Source: Oscillibacter sp. PC13 (GTDB lineage Bacteria > Bacillota > Clostridia > Oscillospirales > Oscillospiraceae). From it: a stretch of 64,000 bases of DNA. The stretch covers positions 21,100-85,099 of the forward strand of contig NZ_FOXE01000014.1 of NCBI RefSeq assembly GCF_900115635.1. The letters are read 5' to 3'. Position numbers and translations under genes: made by a program. The first letter of the stretch is position 1; every line of letters starts with the position of its first letter. The notes below the pieces were generated by a model. It made no database searches. It had not been told where the DNA came from and was given only the letters and a program-made list of their open reading frames with translations. This document shows, piece by piece, positions 37,143 to 46,599 of the stretch.

Positions 37143-38111
37143 TTAGTTTTCGGGAGAAATCCGGAGCTCCGGTTGGATCAGCCGGGCCAGCAGCACGGCA
37201 AACTGCGCACGGGTCAGGGGATTTTCGCCGTGAAAGGTGCCCGCTTCGTCGGTGCCGGTGATCACGCCCGCCTGATAGAGCCGCAGCACGTCGGAGCGGT
37301 CGGTGTCCGGTGGGGCGTCCTGGCGGAGGGCGGGGAGCATGTTTTCCGGGGCGATCAGGGACATGACCGCCGCCGCGTCATAACGGGTAGCTTTGTCCAC
37401 CAGGCAGGTCGGCAGCGCTGAGTCCATGGCGCCCTCCAGGCTCCGGAGATACTGATCCGCACCCCAGTACCAAGCGTCCACACTGGCGCCGTCGCTCTGG
37501 GCGTAGGTGTTGATGCGGACCATGGGATCGTATTGCCCATACTCCGCCTCGCTGATGTGGTAGCGGAACATATAAAACAGGGGATCATAGCTGTTTCGTT
37601 TGTCTAAATCCGCCCGGAAACTTTTGACGTTGTCCACCTGAATGGTCATATAGGGATAGCCTTCGTCGGCATAGTTGCCGCCGATGGTGAGGATATAGTC
37701 GCCCTTGGGCAGCGTCTTGTCCTTCAGCCCGCTGTCATCTACGCGGGCAAAGCCCGCGGCGTCATAGGCGGTGCCATTGGATCGCGTGATGGTCACCTGG
37801 CCCGTACCCGCCGGAGCGGTGGGGGGATCCCCCTCGTTGCCCTGCAGCCTCCAGTGGAACCGGGCGGTCAGCACCTCCAGCTGGGCCACGGTCAGGGGCT
37901 CCTGGGGAGAAAAGGTGGTGTCCGTGGTGCCGTTCAGCACACCGGTTTCATAGCACAGCTTCAACGCTGACTCATACCAGGCACCCTTGGGCACATCGGA
38001 AAAGCCGGTATACGTCCGGACTGCGGGCAGATCCAGCTCCGCGGCTGCAGCGGGGAGGCAGAGGAGGAAGAGCAGCAGCACCGACAGGAACAGGGGAACC
38101 ACTCGTTTCAT
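37143..38111 (-). CDS. SLH-domain protein
   Basis: 322 residues. Signal peptide to about residue 24, SLH-like module TGFSDVPKGAWYESALKLCYETGVLNG..FSPQEPLTVAQ, an inserted domain of about 120 residues (VDNVKSFRADLDKRNSYDPLFYMFRYHISEAEYG), and a second SLH-like end VLRLYQAGVITG...LTRAQFAVLLARLIQPE. Same bipartite plan as the two SLH proteins at 29-32 kb but a different insert. The 38112-38427 gap before it holds no gene I can support. Confidence 0.8.
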   Translation of the reverse strand: MKRVVPLFLSVLLLFLLCLPAAAAELDLPAVRTYTGFSDVPKGAWYESALKLCYETGVLNGTTDTTFSPQEPLTVAQLEVLTARFHWRLQGNEGDPPTAPAGTGQVTITRSNGTAYDAAGFARVDDSGLKDKTLPKGDYILTIGGNYADEGYPYMTIQVDNVKSFRADLDKRNSYDPLFYMFRYHISEAEYGQYDPMVRINTYAQSDGASVDAWYWGADQYLRSLEGAMDSALPTCLVDKATRYDAAAVMSLIAPENMLPALRQDAPPDTDRSDVLRLYQAGVITGTDEAGTFHGENPLTRAQFAVLLARLIQPELRISPEN

Positions 38112-38427
38112 AAACGATACCTCCGGTTCAGCAGGTACCCTTGCCGTAGGGCCTGCAAAATTTTTTCAGGACAACTTCCGTGCTTGAGAAAAGAAAAGCG
38201 TTTTTCGCCCAGATCTGCCGACGGGCCTGCCGCCGTTTTCAACGGCATGGCTGAATCCACTGCGCCCCAAGGTGTTCCAGAGGCAGACCGGAATGGAGAC
38301 GATAAAAGCTGTCCAAATGAAGAAAGGGTGGGGTAAGGCAGCTTCTATCCGCCCCATTCGGTTCCAGTATTTGGAAAATATGCGGGATTTGGACAGTACG
38401 GCACCATCCAGACAAGATTCGGGGAAT

Positions 38428-39732
38428 TTACTGCTTGGGTACCAGCTTGTCCTTTCCGCCCATGTAGGGGCGGAGCACCTCGGGAATCCGCACGGTGCCG
38501 TCGGCCTGGAGATTGTTCTCCAGGAAGGCAATGAGCATCCGGGGTGGCGCCACGCAGGTGTTGTTCAGTGTGTGGCACAGCTGCATCTTGCCGTTTTCGT
38601 CCTTGTAGCGGATGCGCAGGCGGCGGGCCTGGGCGTCGCCCAGGTTGGAGCAGGAGCAGACCTCAAAGAATTTCTGCTGGCGGGGAGACCAGGCCTCGAT
38701 GTCGCAGGACTTGCACTTCAAATCGGCCAAATCACCGGAGCAGCACTCCAGCTGCCGGACGGGGATATCCATACTGCGGAACAGCTCTACAGACAGCCGC
38801 CACAGCCGCTCGTACCAGTCCTTGGATTCCTCAGGCTTGCAGACCACAATCATCTCCTGCTTTTCAAACTGGTGAATGCGGTAGATGCCGCGCTCCTCGA
38901 TACCGTGGGCGCCCTTCTCCTTGCGGAAGCAGGGGGAGTAGGAGGTCAGGGTCTGGGGCAGGCTCTCCACCGGGAGAACCTGATCGATGAACCGGCCGAT
39001 CATGGAGTGCTCGCTGGTGCCGATCAGATAGAGGTCCTCGCCCTCGATCTTGTACATCATGCCGTCCATATCCGTCTGGCTCATGACGCCCTCCACCACA
39101 TTGCCGTGAATCATGAAGGGAGGAATGCAGTAGGTAAAGCCCTTGTCAATCATAAAGTCCCGGCCATAGGCCAGCACGGCCTCGTGGAGCCGGGCGATGT
39201 CGCCCAGCAGATAGTAAAAGCCGGATCCCGAAACCCGTCCGGCGGCGTCCAAATCGATGCCGTTGAAGGACTCCATAATTTCGGTGTGATAGGGAATTTC
39301 AAATTCCGCGGCTCTGGCCTCGCCAAAACGCTGGACCTCGACGTTGCAGGAGTCATCCGGGCCCAGAGGCACGGAATCGTCAATCATCTGGGGAATCACC
39401 AGCATCCGCTTGCGGAGCTCCTCCTCCAGCACGGTCTCCTGCTGCTCCAGCTCGGCCAGGCGATCCGCCTGTTTCTTGACCTGCTGCTTGACGGCTTCCG
39501 CTTCCGCCAGCTTGGAAGGATCCTTTTTTGCCTGTCCCATCAGCATGCCAATCTGTTTGGAAAGGCTGTTGCGGTTGGAGCGGAGCTGGTCGGCTTCGGC
39601 AATGGCAGCCCGGCGCTTGGTGTCCAGATCGATGACCTCGTCCACCAGAGGAAGTTTGAAATCCTGAAATTTTTTTTTAATGTTTTCTTTAACGGCCTCG
39701 GGATTTTCCCGGATAAACTTAATATCCAGCAT
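38428..39732 (-). CDS. serS: Seryl-tRNA synthetase
   Basis: 434 residues. N-terminal coiled-coil arm (about 30-105; QIGMLMGQAKKDPSKLAEAEAVKQQ) that holds the long arm of tRNA-Ser, class II motif 2 FRKEKGAHGIEERGIYRIHQFEK and motif 3 NNTCVAPPRMLIAFLENN. Several Cys (CCSGDLADLKCKSCD) near the active-site domain are unusual. The early KKK codons form an A9 tract. No T-box was found upstream. Confidence 0.96.
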   Translation of the reverse strand: MLDIKFIRENPEAVKENIKKKFQDFKLPLVDEVIDLDTKRRAAIAEADQLRSNRNSLSKQIGMLMGQAKKDPSKLAEAEAVKQQVKKQADRLAELEQQETVLEEELRKRMLVIPQMIDDSVPLGPDDSCNVEVQRFGEARAAEFEIPYHTEIMESFNGIDLDAAGRVSGSGFYYLLGDIARLHEAVLAYGRDFMIDKGFTYCIPPFMIHGNVVEGVMSQTDMDGMMYKIEGEDLYLIGTSEHSMIGRFIDQVLPVESLPQTLTSYSPCFRKEKGAHGIEERGIYRIHQFEKQEMIVVCKPEESKDWYERLWRLSVELFRSMDIPVRQLECCSGDLADLKCKSCDIEAWSPRQQKFFEVCSCSNLGDAQARRLRIRYKDENGKMQLCHTLNNTCVAPPRMLIAFLENNLQADGTVRIPEVLRPYMGGKDKLVPKQ

Positions 39733-39844
39733 GGTGTTTTAATCTCCTTATTTATATACTGGGGAGCTGCGCAGGCTGCACAGCAGAAGAGACTGCGTAA
39801 TCGTAGGAAAAAGATGCGTGGGGGATGAGAAGGAACAGCAAGCA

Positions 39845-39992
39845 AGCGCGTTTTTGCCGCAGGCAGAAACAAGGGATGTGGAGCTTGCATTTATCAGGGG
39901 TCCCGAAAAATCCGAAGATTTTCGGGAAAGAGGAGCCGCAGCGGAACGAGCGCGTTTTTGCCGCAGGCGGAAACAAGGGATGTGGAGCTTGC
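39845..39992. repeat. 44-bp direct repeat pair beside parS
   Basis: 39845-39888 and 39949-39992 differ by one base (AGCGCGTTTTTGCCGCAGGC is common, then a/g difference, then AAACAAGGGATGTGGAGCTTGC). A hairpin CCCGAAAAATC / GATTTTCGGG (39903-39926) lies between. The region between serS and the membrane gene carries no coding sequence I trust. Confidence 0.85.
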
Positions 39993-40000
39993 GGCGACGA

Positions 40001-40016
40001 TGTTTCACGTGAAACA
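40001..40016. promoter_or_regulatory. parS site 1
   Basis: Exact TGTTTCACGTGAAACA, the Firmicutes ParB-binding consensus, a perfect 16-bp palindrome, downstream of parB. Confidence 0.96.
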
Positions 40017-40023
40017 GTTTCCC

Positions 40024-40554
40024 TTAGTCTGCGGGTTGGTTGAGAACCGCCTCCTTCAGCTGCTGGTACCGCAGAGAAGGTGCGGTGACGCCGGCATCTG
40101 CTGATGTAGGAAGCTGTCCTACCAAATTTTGATCCTCCATACTTTGGAGCGTAATGCGGCAGGCGTCGTAATCAGCAGCGGCATATTGCTGCTGCAGCGT
40201 GTACAGCGCCACCATGGCATCCGTTCCCTGTTGGGCGTCCAACGTATCATTTTGGGCTTGGGTCAGCTGCCCTTTCAATGCTTCCAGTTCGTCGTTGACC
40301 GCGGCAAGTTCCTCCTGAAGCTGAATGTTTTTATCCTGAGTGGCCTGAACTTCCTGCAGGGCGGAAACAGAATGCTGCAGCTCGCCAAGTGCTTGGGTAT
40401 TGCTGCGCTGGTGCATGAAGAAGGACAGGGCCATCAACAAAAAGGCGGCGATGAAGAGAATCATAATATAGACAACGACGGGCTTTTTCCGGGAGGCAGG
40501 CTCCTGAACAGGCGCTTCCTCCGTCTCGCCGCTGCTGCGTTTTTCCAATTTCAT
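40024..40554 (-). CDS. Membrane-anchored coiled-coil protein, unknown function
   Basis: 176 residues: cytoplasmic basic start MKLEKRSSGETEEAPVQEP, one transmembrane helix (about 33-54), a coiled coil (about 60-110, QLQEELAAVNDELEALKGQLTQ), then a C-terminal region. AAAGGG upstream. Directly follows parB (32 bp) and precedes parS, so it may ride on the parAB transcript. Confidence 0.7.
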   Translation of the reverse strand: MKLEKRSSGETEEAPVQEPASRKKPVVVYIMILFIAAFLLMALSFFMHQRSNTQALGELQHSVSALQEVQATQDKNIQLQEELAAVNDELEALKGQLTQAQNDTLDAQQGTDAMVALYTLQQQYAAADYDACRITLQSMEDQNLVGQLPTSADAGVTAPSLRYQQLKEAVLNQPAD

Positions 40555-40586
40555 AAGAAAACCCTTTCGGATCATGGCTTAAATTT

Positions 40587-41453
40587 TTATTTGCTCTGCA
40601 GAAGGGACAGGGCCTCCAACAGATCATTCAAGTCGTCGAGACCATAATACTCCAGTTCAATGCGGCCCTTTTTGCGGCCGGAAACAATTTTGACACCGCG
40701 GCCCAGCTTTGAGGACAACTCCTTTTGTGCCTCCGCGGCATAATCCACTCCTTTGGCCGCTGGCTTTTTGGGCTCTTTCTGATCAGCGGCCAGCTTCTTT
40801 GCCAGAGCCTCCGTTTGCCGGACTGAGAGACCGCCTGAGACAACGGCTCCAGCTGCGCTCTCCTGCAGATTGGGGGAGAGAGGAAGCAGGGCGCGGGCAT
40901 GCCCGGCAGAGAGGGTTCCCGCCTCAACCAGCTTGCGGACAGCGGGCGTCAAACCCAGCAGCCGCAGCGCATTGGCCACGGCACTGCGGGACTTGCCCAC
41001 CCGGGAGGCGGCTTCCTCCTGGGTCATATGGTAGTTGTCAATTAAGGATTGGTATCCGGCGGCTTCCTCCATGGGATTCAAATCCTCCCGCTGAAGGTTT
41101 TCAATCATGGCCAGCTCAGCCGCCTTGCGGTCATCCGCCTCCATTACAATGACGGGGACTTCCTGCAGCCCGGCAATCCGGGCCGCCCGCCAGCGGCGTT
41201 CGCCGGCAATAATCTGATAATAGCCGGAGGAGAGCTTTCGAACTGTCAAAGGCTGAATAATGCCGTGCTCCCGGATGGAGTCGGCCAGTTCGGCAAGGGA
41301 TGCCTCGTCAAAGGATTTGCGGGGCTGGGAGGAGCAGCTCTCCACCTGGGAAATCGGCAGATACAGGCTGCCCGTGGTTTCTGTTTTCAATACATCGTCA
41401 CCCAGCAGGGCTCCGAGACCCCGGCCCAAGCCGGAGGGTTTTTTGGACGCCAT
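40587..41453 (-). CDS. parB: Chromosome segregation protein ParB (Spo0J)
   Basis: 288 residues. CTP-binding/ParB N domain QPLTVRKLSSGYYQIIAGERRWRAARIAGL, MIENLQREDLNPMEEA, helix-turn-helix MTQEEAASRVGKSRSAVANALRLLGL, and a C-terminal dimerisation part. Spreads from parS and loads condensin. 14 bp after parA; perfect parS sites flank the pair. Confidence 0.97.
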   Translation of the reverse strand: MASKKPSGLGRGLGALLGDDVLKTETTGSLYLPISQVESCSSQPRKSFDEASLAELADSIREHGIIQPLTVRKLSSGYYQIIAGERRWRAARIAGLQEVPVIVMEADDRKAAELAMIENLQREDLNPMEEAAGYQSLIDNYHMTQEEAASRVGKSRSAVANALRLLGLTPAVRKLVEAGTLSAGHARALLPLSPNLQESAAGAVVSGGLSVRQTEALAKKLAADQKEPKKPAAKGVDYAAEAQKELSSKLGRGVKIVSGRKKGRIELEYYGLDDLNDLLEALSLLQSK

Positions 41454-41467
41454 AGTAGAATCTCCTT

Positions 41468-42226
41468 TCAGGCGGATTGCTTTTTTAAAAACTCCGCGGC
41501 AAATGCGGTATACGCCTCCGCACCCCGGGAGGTACGGTCATAGGCAGTGATGGGCTTGCCGTGACTGGGGGCTTCGGACAAACGGACATTCCGCGGAATG
41601 ACCGTTGCGTAGACCTTTCCGGGGAAGTAATGCTTTACTTCCTCGGCCACCTGAAGCGCCAGATTGGTGCGTCCGTCGAACATGGTCAGCAAAACACCCT
41701 CCAAAGCCAACTGTGGATTTAGGGAGCGGCGGACAATGCGCACGGTATTCATCAGGTCGGAGAGACCCTCCAGCGCGAAATACTCTCCCTGTACCGGCAC
41801 CAGGATGGAGTCGGCGGCACACAGGGCGTTGAGCGTCAGCAGCTCCAGAGAGGGCGGGCAGTCAATCAAAATGAAGTCATACTGCGCCTCTACCTGCAGC
41901 AGCGCGTCTTTCAGGAGAAACTCCCGACGATCCATGCCAATCAGCTCAATACCGGCCCCTGCCAACGCCTTGTTGGAGGGAAGTACATCCCCGTATTTGG
42001 TATGTACCAGAGCGTCAGCCGTGGGCATCTCGCTAACGAGAACCTCATAGACCCCCTTGGAGACAGTTTTGTCTACACCCATACCAGAGGTAGAGTTGGC
42101 CTGGGGGTCAAAGTCACACAGGAGAATCCGGCAGCCAGCCTCTGTCAAGGCGGCGGCTAGGTTCACACAGGTGGTGGTCTTTCCGACACCGCCTTTCTGG
42201 TTGACAATTGCGATGGTTTTTGCCAA
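41468..42226 (-). CDS. parA: Chromosome segregation ATPase ParA (Soj)
   Basis: 252 residues. Deviant Walker A NQKGGVGKTTTCVNL, CDFDPQANSTSGMG, DCPPSLELLTLNAL and the DNA-binding tail. The start is a TTG (MAKTIAIVNQ) with AGGTG a few bases before it. Works with ParB and can regulate DnaA. Upstream lies the second parS. Confidence 0.97.
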   Translation of the reverse strand: MAKTIAIVNQKGGVGKTTTCVNLAAALTEAGCRILLCDFDPQANSTSGMGVDKTVSKGVYEVLVSEMPTADALVHTKYGDVLPSNKALAGAGIELIGMDRREFLLKDALLQVEAQYDFILIDCPPSLELLTLNALCAADSILVPVQGEYFALEGLSDLMNTVRIVRRSLNPQLALEGVLLTMFDGRTNLALQVAEEVKHYFPGKVYATVIPRNVRLSEAPSHGKPITAYDRTSRGAEAYTAFAAEFLKKQSA

Positions 42227-42422
42227 AAGGGCACCTACTTTCTACCAGGAAATATCCCAACACAGATATGCATTTTACATACGAATTCATTATAGCAAGG
42301 CGCCGGTGCAGTTGCAAGGAAAAAGAGAAAAAAACGAGAAGAAGCTGACCTGATTTTGATGAAGCATGGGGGAAGGGCAAAATTTCGGAAAAACAGAAGC
42401 TGAAAGGAGCCCTAAATAAAAT

Positions 42423-42452
42423 ATTCCGGAAAACCAAGGGGTTTTCCGGAAT
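42423..42452. terminator. Hairpin between GH13 gene and parA
   Basis: Twelve-base perfect stem TTCCGGAAAACC with its complement and loop AAGG, flanked by A/T runs on both sides. Likely ends the GH13 transcript. Gap 42227-42558 otherwise holds the parA promoter region and parS 2. Confidence 0.75.
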
Positions 42453-42529
42453 AAAAAATGCAGGGAACAGTGGAATTTGAAAGAAAAAGCCGCAGAGGCA
42501 GACGGCAAGAGGAGGGCATGACGCAGTAT

Positions 42530-42545
42530 TGTTTCACGTGAAACA
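42530..42545. promoter_or_regulatory. parS site 2
   Basis: Second exact TGTTTCACGTGAAACA, about 300 bp upstream of the parA start and just beyond the GH13 stop. Confidence 0.96.
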
Positions 42546-42558
42546 AGCAGGGCGGCCG

Positions 42559-44433
42559 TCAGGCCAGCAGATAGCCGAAGCAGGGCGGCAGGGGAAGGGA
42601 GAGGATACCGTTTACGACCGGGAAGACCTGCCCGGTCAAAAGATCCCTGGCGGCAGCTTCGGGCCAGGGCAGTTCCAGGGTCCGGGCCTCTGTTCCGGCG
42701 TTCACGGCGGTGACTGTGCGCTCTTCCTCCGTCTCCCGGGCAAAAATCAAAATAGGACCGGCTGTATTCAAATAGCGAATGCCGCCCCGCTGAAGAGAAG
42801 GGCGTTCCCGCCGCAAACAGCCCAGAGAGCGGAACCAAGGCAGCAGGTCATGAGATCCAGTACCCCAGGGATAGGTGCCCCGGTTCAGGGGATCCTCAAA
42901 CCCCTCCATCCCCACCTCGTCACCGTAATAGACCGTGGGGGAGCCCGGGAAGGAAAAAAGCACAAGAGCCGCCAGCTTCAGCCGGGCAACACCTCGCTGC
43001 CGCTGATCAGGAGAGAGGCGGTAGGCGGCCCGGCCTTCCTTGGATTCCGGCACATGATCCGTGCCCAGCACCGTCAGGATACGGGGTGTATCATGAGTGC
43101 CCAGAAAATTCATGGCAGAGAAATAAGCGGCGGGGGGATAATTTTCCCGCAGTGTTTCCATGGCCTCCCGGAAGAGGTTTGCATCGCCGCCCTGGAGATA
43201 GGCCAGCAGGGCGGAGCGGAAGGGGTAGTTCATCACCCCGTGGAGTTCGCTGCCCAGGAGATACCGCCGCCGGAGGGAATAGGCAATTTTGCTGCTGGCA
43301 TCTTCCCAGACCTCCCCGATGAGAAGGGATCCGGGCTTGGTCTCCTCCATGGCGGTGCGGATCTTCGCAATAAACCAGTCCGGCAGCTCATCCGCCACGT
43401 CCAGACGCCAGCCGTCAGCCCCGGCCCGAAGCCAATGGCGGATAACGGAATCCGGACCGTCCACCATATACGTCACATAGCCGGGGCAGTCCTCTCGGAC
43501 GGCGGGAAGCGTGCGGATCCCCCACCAGGCGTCATAATCTTCCGGCCAGGGGTGAAAGCTGTACCAATCGTAATAAGGGGAATTTTGACTCTGGGCAGCG
43601 CCCACGGTGGGGTAAAACCCATCGGCATTAAAATAGAGGCTTTGAGATCCGGTATGATTAAACACACCGTCCAGAATGATCCGCATTCCAAGACAGTGGG
43701 CCTGTTCGCACAGGGCGCGGAAGTCCTCTTCAGTCCCCAGCATGGGGTCAATATGGCGGTAATCCGCGGTGTTGTACCGGTGGTTGGAGGCAGACTCAAA
43801 AATGGGGTTTAGATACAGTGTAGTGACACCCAGCTTCGCCAGATAAGGAAGCTTGGATGCAATCCCAGGCAGGGTTCCGCCAAAAAAGTCCCGGCTGCGG
43901 ATCTCGCCGTCTTCGTCCGGGCGCCATTCCGGCAGATCAGACCAGCGGCTGTGCAGCCACCGGTTTCCGACCAATCCCCCCGGTTTTGCAGCGTCCGTAG
44001 CCAGACGACAAAAACGGTCTGGAAAAATTTGGTATGTCACGCCAGGACCGAACCAGTCTGGTACGGCGCTTTCCCGATAAACTGTCAGCTGCCAGTCCGC
44101 GGTCAAGCCGTCGCTGCGGTAACCGGTTTTGTCCAGATCGCAGCCGGTGCCGTCATCCCGCCAGAAGCGGAAGTGATACCACACCAGCTCAGGATCCGCA
44201 GGGGCCGTGAGGACAAGGGAAAAGCGCACCCGCTCTGCCTCCGGGCCATCACAGAAAAGCGCATGCTCCTCCCACCGGTCTGAAAATTCATGATGCAGCA
44301 CCAGGGCGCAGTGGGAAAACCCCTCTGAGGACAGAGGGCGGCAGTGGAACACAATGGATTGCCCACAGGGGACAGCGCCGAAGGGGGACTTGCAGACGCT
44401 GCAGCGGGGGTCAAAAACAAAGGGCTCACTCAT
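42559..44433 (-). CDS. GH13 alpha-glucan hydrolase (neopullulanase-like)
   Basis: 624 residues. N-terminal beta-sandwich, then barrel: YQIFPDRFC, DGVFNHTG, GWRLDVADELP (Asp nucleophile), LIGEVWED (Glu acid/base), NFLGTHDTPR (second Asp), and a C-terminal beta domain. No signal peptide, so it acts on imported maltodextrins in the cytoplasm (inference). GAGGAG precedes ATG. Last gene of the zapA-mrdA string. Confidence 0.9.
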   Translation of the reverse strand: MSEPFVFDPRCSVCKSPFGAVPCGQSIVFHCRPLSSEGFSHCALVLHHEFSDRWEEHALFCDGPEAERVRFSLVLTAPADPELVWYHFRFWRDDGTGCDLDKTGYRSDGLTADWQLTVYRESAVPDWFGPGVTYQIFPDRFCRLATDAAKPGGLVGNRWLHSRWSDLPEWRPDEDGEIRSRDFFGGTLPGIASKLPYLAKLGVTTLYLNPIFESASNHRYNTADYRHIDPMLGTEEDFRALCEQAHCLGMRIILDGVFNHTGSQSLYFNADGFYPTVGAAQSQNSPYYDWYSFHPWPEDYDAWWGIRTLPAVREDCPGYVTYMVDGPDSVIRHWLRAGADGWRLDVADELPDWFIAKIRTAMEETKPGSLLIGEVWEDASSKIAYSLRRRYLLGSELHGVMNYPFRSALLAYLQGGDANLFREAMETLRENYPPAAYFSAMNFLGTHDTPRILTVLGTDHVPESKEGRAAYRLSPDQRQRGVARLKLAALVLFSFPGSPTVYYGDEVGMEGFEDPLNRGTYPWGTGSHDLLPWFRSLGCLRRERPSLQRGGIRYLNTAGPILIFARETEEERTVTAVNAGTEARTLELPWPEAAARDLLTGQVFPVVNGILSLPLPPCFGYLLA

Positions 44434-44499
44434 GAAAAGGCTCCTCAATCCGAGATAAGCGCAGGGGCCGGATGTGCTCCGGCCGCTGGGACGCCTGTG

Positions 44500-46587
44500 T
44501 TATCGCAGCAGCTGATTTTCACCGATGATGGAGGTTCCGATCTCGTCGGCGGTGAAATAGGCGTTCAGAATGCTCACTGCCGTGTTGGCCAGGGCAGCGC
44601 CGGAGCCGCCCTCCTCAATCAGGATAGAGATGGCGATTTCCGGATCCTCATACGGGGCGAAGCAGACAAAAACGCCGGTGTTCTTGGTTTTGGCGTTAAT
44701 CTGGGCGGTACCGGTTTTGGCGCCGGCCTTCACTACGCAGTTTTTGAAATAGGAGGAGAGACTGCCGGTGGTTGTCAGGGCAAGCATGCCCTCCTTCACC
44801 GCCTCCAGATTTGCGTCGGAAATATCAAGGGTATTCAGGGGCTCCGTGTTTCCGACGGCCAAAACAGCGGTGTTGTCATAAGATTTCACCGCTTTGAGCA
44901 AATGGGCCTGGCAATGCTTGCCGCCGGAGACCAGGGTGGCAATGTAGTTGGACAGCTGCAGCGGTGTGAAAAGGTAGGAGGCCTGCCCGAAAGCGGCCCA
45001 GGGGGCCAGGTTCTCGCCTACCTTGTTTTCCACCAGGTTGCCGGCCCGGTCACCAATTTCAATCCCGGTGCTCTCACCCAGGCCGAACGCGCTTGCGTAT
45101 TCGTTTAAAGTGTCCATTCCCAGCCGGTAGCCCATCTCGGCAAAGAAATAGTTGCAGGAGACGGTGATAGCCTGAGAGACGTTGATTTTTCCGTGATTGC
45201 CGTGGGTGGAGTTGTAAAGCCAGCAGTTGGCGTAACTGGAGGGCGCACCGGGGTAGGTCCAGTGGCCCTTGGTGGCAAGCTTCTGGTAGGGAGTGATGAC
45301 GCTCTCCTGCAGGGCGGCAATGGCAGTCAGAGGCTTGAAGGTGGAGCCAGGGGCATAGGTGCCCTGTGTGGCCCGGTTCCACAAGGGGTTGCCGGGATTC
45401 AGCTCCAAATTGGACAGGCTGCTGTAGTCCTGCAGGTAGGTGGCCAGATGGAAGGTGGGGTAGGAGGCCAAGGCCAGTACCTCGCCGGTGCCAACCGCCG
45501 TCACCACGGCGCTGGCGCCCCGGGTGGTCTTGCCATCCTCCTTATTCATCCTGGAGACTGTTTCTGCCAAGGCGTCCTCCACCGCCGCCTGGAGGGACAG
45601 ATCAATGGTCAGCTCCACGGTGCTGCCGGGCTTTGGAACCTCATAATAATACTCGCCGGTAATCTTGCCGTCACTGTTGGCAGAGACAATCCGGGTGCCG
45701 TTTGTTCCCTTCAGATACTCCTCGAAGGCCAGCTCCACGCCGCCCTTGCCAACCCAGTCGTCCAGGCTGTATTTGCCGGGCAGCTCCTCCACCTCGGACA
45801 TATCGCTGATTTTCCCCATAGGGCCCAGAATATGCGCGGCATAGTCCGTCTTATACTCCCGGACAGAGGCGGTGGTGATTTTGGCCCCCGCATAACCACC
45901 GTCATTGAGAAGAGAGATCATCGTTGCGTCGATGTCCTCCGCCAGCACATAAGCGGTGGTGTGGATCAAGTTCCGAATAGCCAGCTCATACCGCACGCCC
46001 AGCACCAGGCGGGCTTGGCGGGGGGAAAAGTCGGCTGGAATTTCATAGGTTTCCCGCATGGTATCCAGAAGCGTGTCGGCATCCAGATCCAGATTGGACA
46101 GCAGCTCGGCGGTAACATTTTCCGCTTTGACGTTCGTAGACATCAACTTCATCTCCTTCTGAAGGAAGGTGGCAAAGCGGCTGCGCTGGGTAGAGTCCGT
46201 CGGGAGCTGATCCAATGTGTAGAAAAAGGGGGCCGTTGTAGAAATGGGGAGGTTGTCCGTCCAGGCGACGCCCTGGACTTCACACAGCTCCAGCAGGCGC
46301 AGAATGGCCTGGTTTTCATCGACCTCATCTCCCAGCAGGCTGGCGTCAAAGGTCAGATTATAGGAGGAGCGGCTGGACACCAGCGCCCGGCCGTTTCGAT
46401 CCGTGATGCCCCCCCGGGAGGCCTCCACCTTCTCTTCCTGGGTAATCGTGCGGATGGACTTTTCCAGATAGTCCTGGTGCCGGTTCACCTGGGTGTCGAA
46501 TAGGACGCCGATATAGACCGCCAGCACTGCCAGCAAAAAACCTGCCAGCACGTATAGGCGGAGATTGCTTTTTTCTCTGTGTTCCAT
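44500..46587 (-). CDS. mrdA: Penicillin-binding protein 2 (elongasome transpeptidase)
   Basis: 695 residues. One N-terminal transmembrane helix (about 9-30), a pedestal region beginning RGGITDRNGRALV, and a transpeptidase domain with STFK (415-418, nucleophile Ser415), SCN (477-479) and KTGT (624-627). Cross-links lateral wall with MreC/MreD. 12 bp after mreD. Confidence 0.95.
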   Translation of the reverse strand: MEHREKSNLRLYVLAGFLLAVLAVYIGVLFDTQVNRHQDYLEKSIRTITQEEKVEASRGGITDRNGRALVSSRSSYNLTFDASLLGDEVDENQAILRLLELCEVQGVAWTDNLPISTTAPFFYTLDQLPTDSTQRSRFATFLQKEMKLMSTNVKAENVTAELLSNLDLDADTLLDTMRETYEIPADFSPRQARLVLGVRYELAIRNLIHTTAYVLAEDIDATMISLLNDGGYAGAKITTASVREYKTDYAAHILGPMGKISDMSEVEELPGKYSLDDWVGKGGVELAFEEYLKGTNGTRIVSANSDGKITGEYYYEVPKPGSTVELTIDLSLQAAVEDALAETVSRMNKEDGKTTRGASAVVTAVGTGEVLALASYPTFHLATYLQDYSSLSNLELNPGNPLWNRATQGTYAPGSTFKPLTAIAALQESVITPYQKLATKGHWTYPGAPSSYANCWLYNSTHGNHGKINVSQAITVSCNYFFAEMGYRLGMDTLNEYASAFGLGESTGIEIGDRAGNLVENKVGENLAPWAAFGQASYLFTPLQLSNYIATLVSGGKHCQAHLLKAVKSYDNTAVLAVGNTEPLNTLDISDANLEAVKEGMLALTTTGSLSSYFKNCVVKAGAKTGTAQINAKTKNTGVFVCFAPYEDPEIAISILIEEGGSGAALANTAVSILNAYFTADEIGTSIIGENQLLR

Positions 46588-46599
46588 GGGTTCTCCTTA

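Noticed and set aside
38166..38531. Frame in the gap between serS and the SLH gene with one hydrophobic stretch
   Set aside because: It runs into serS in another frame, lacks a start signal in the gap and has no recognisable similarity.
39670..39678. A9 tract (nine T on the plus strand) early in serS as a possible slippage site
   Set aside because: It encodes three lysines in a charged segment of an essential gene; a simple codon effect is the likelier explanation.
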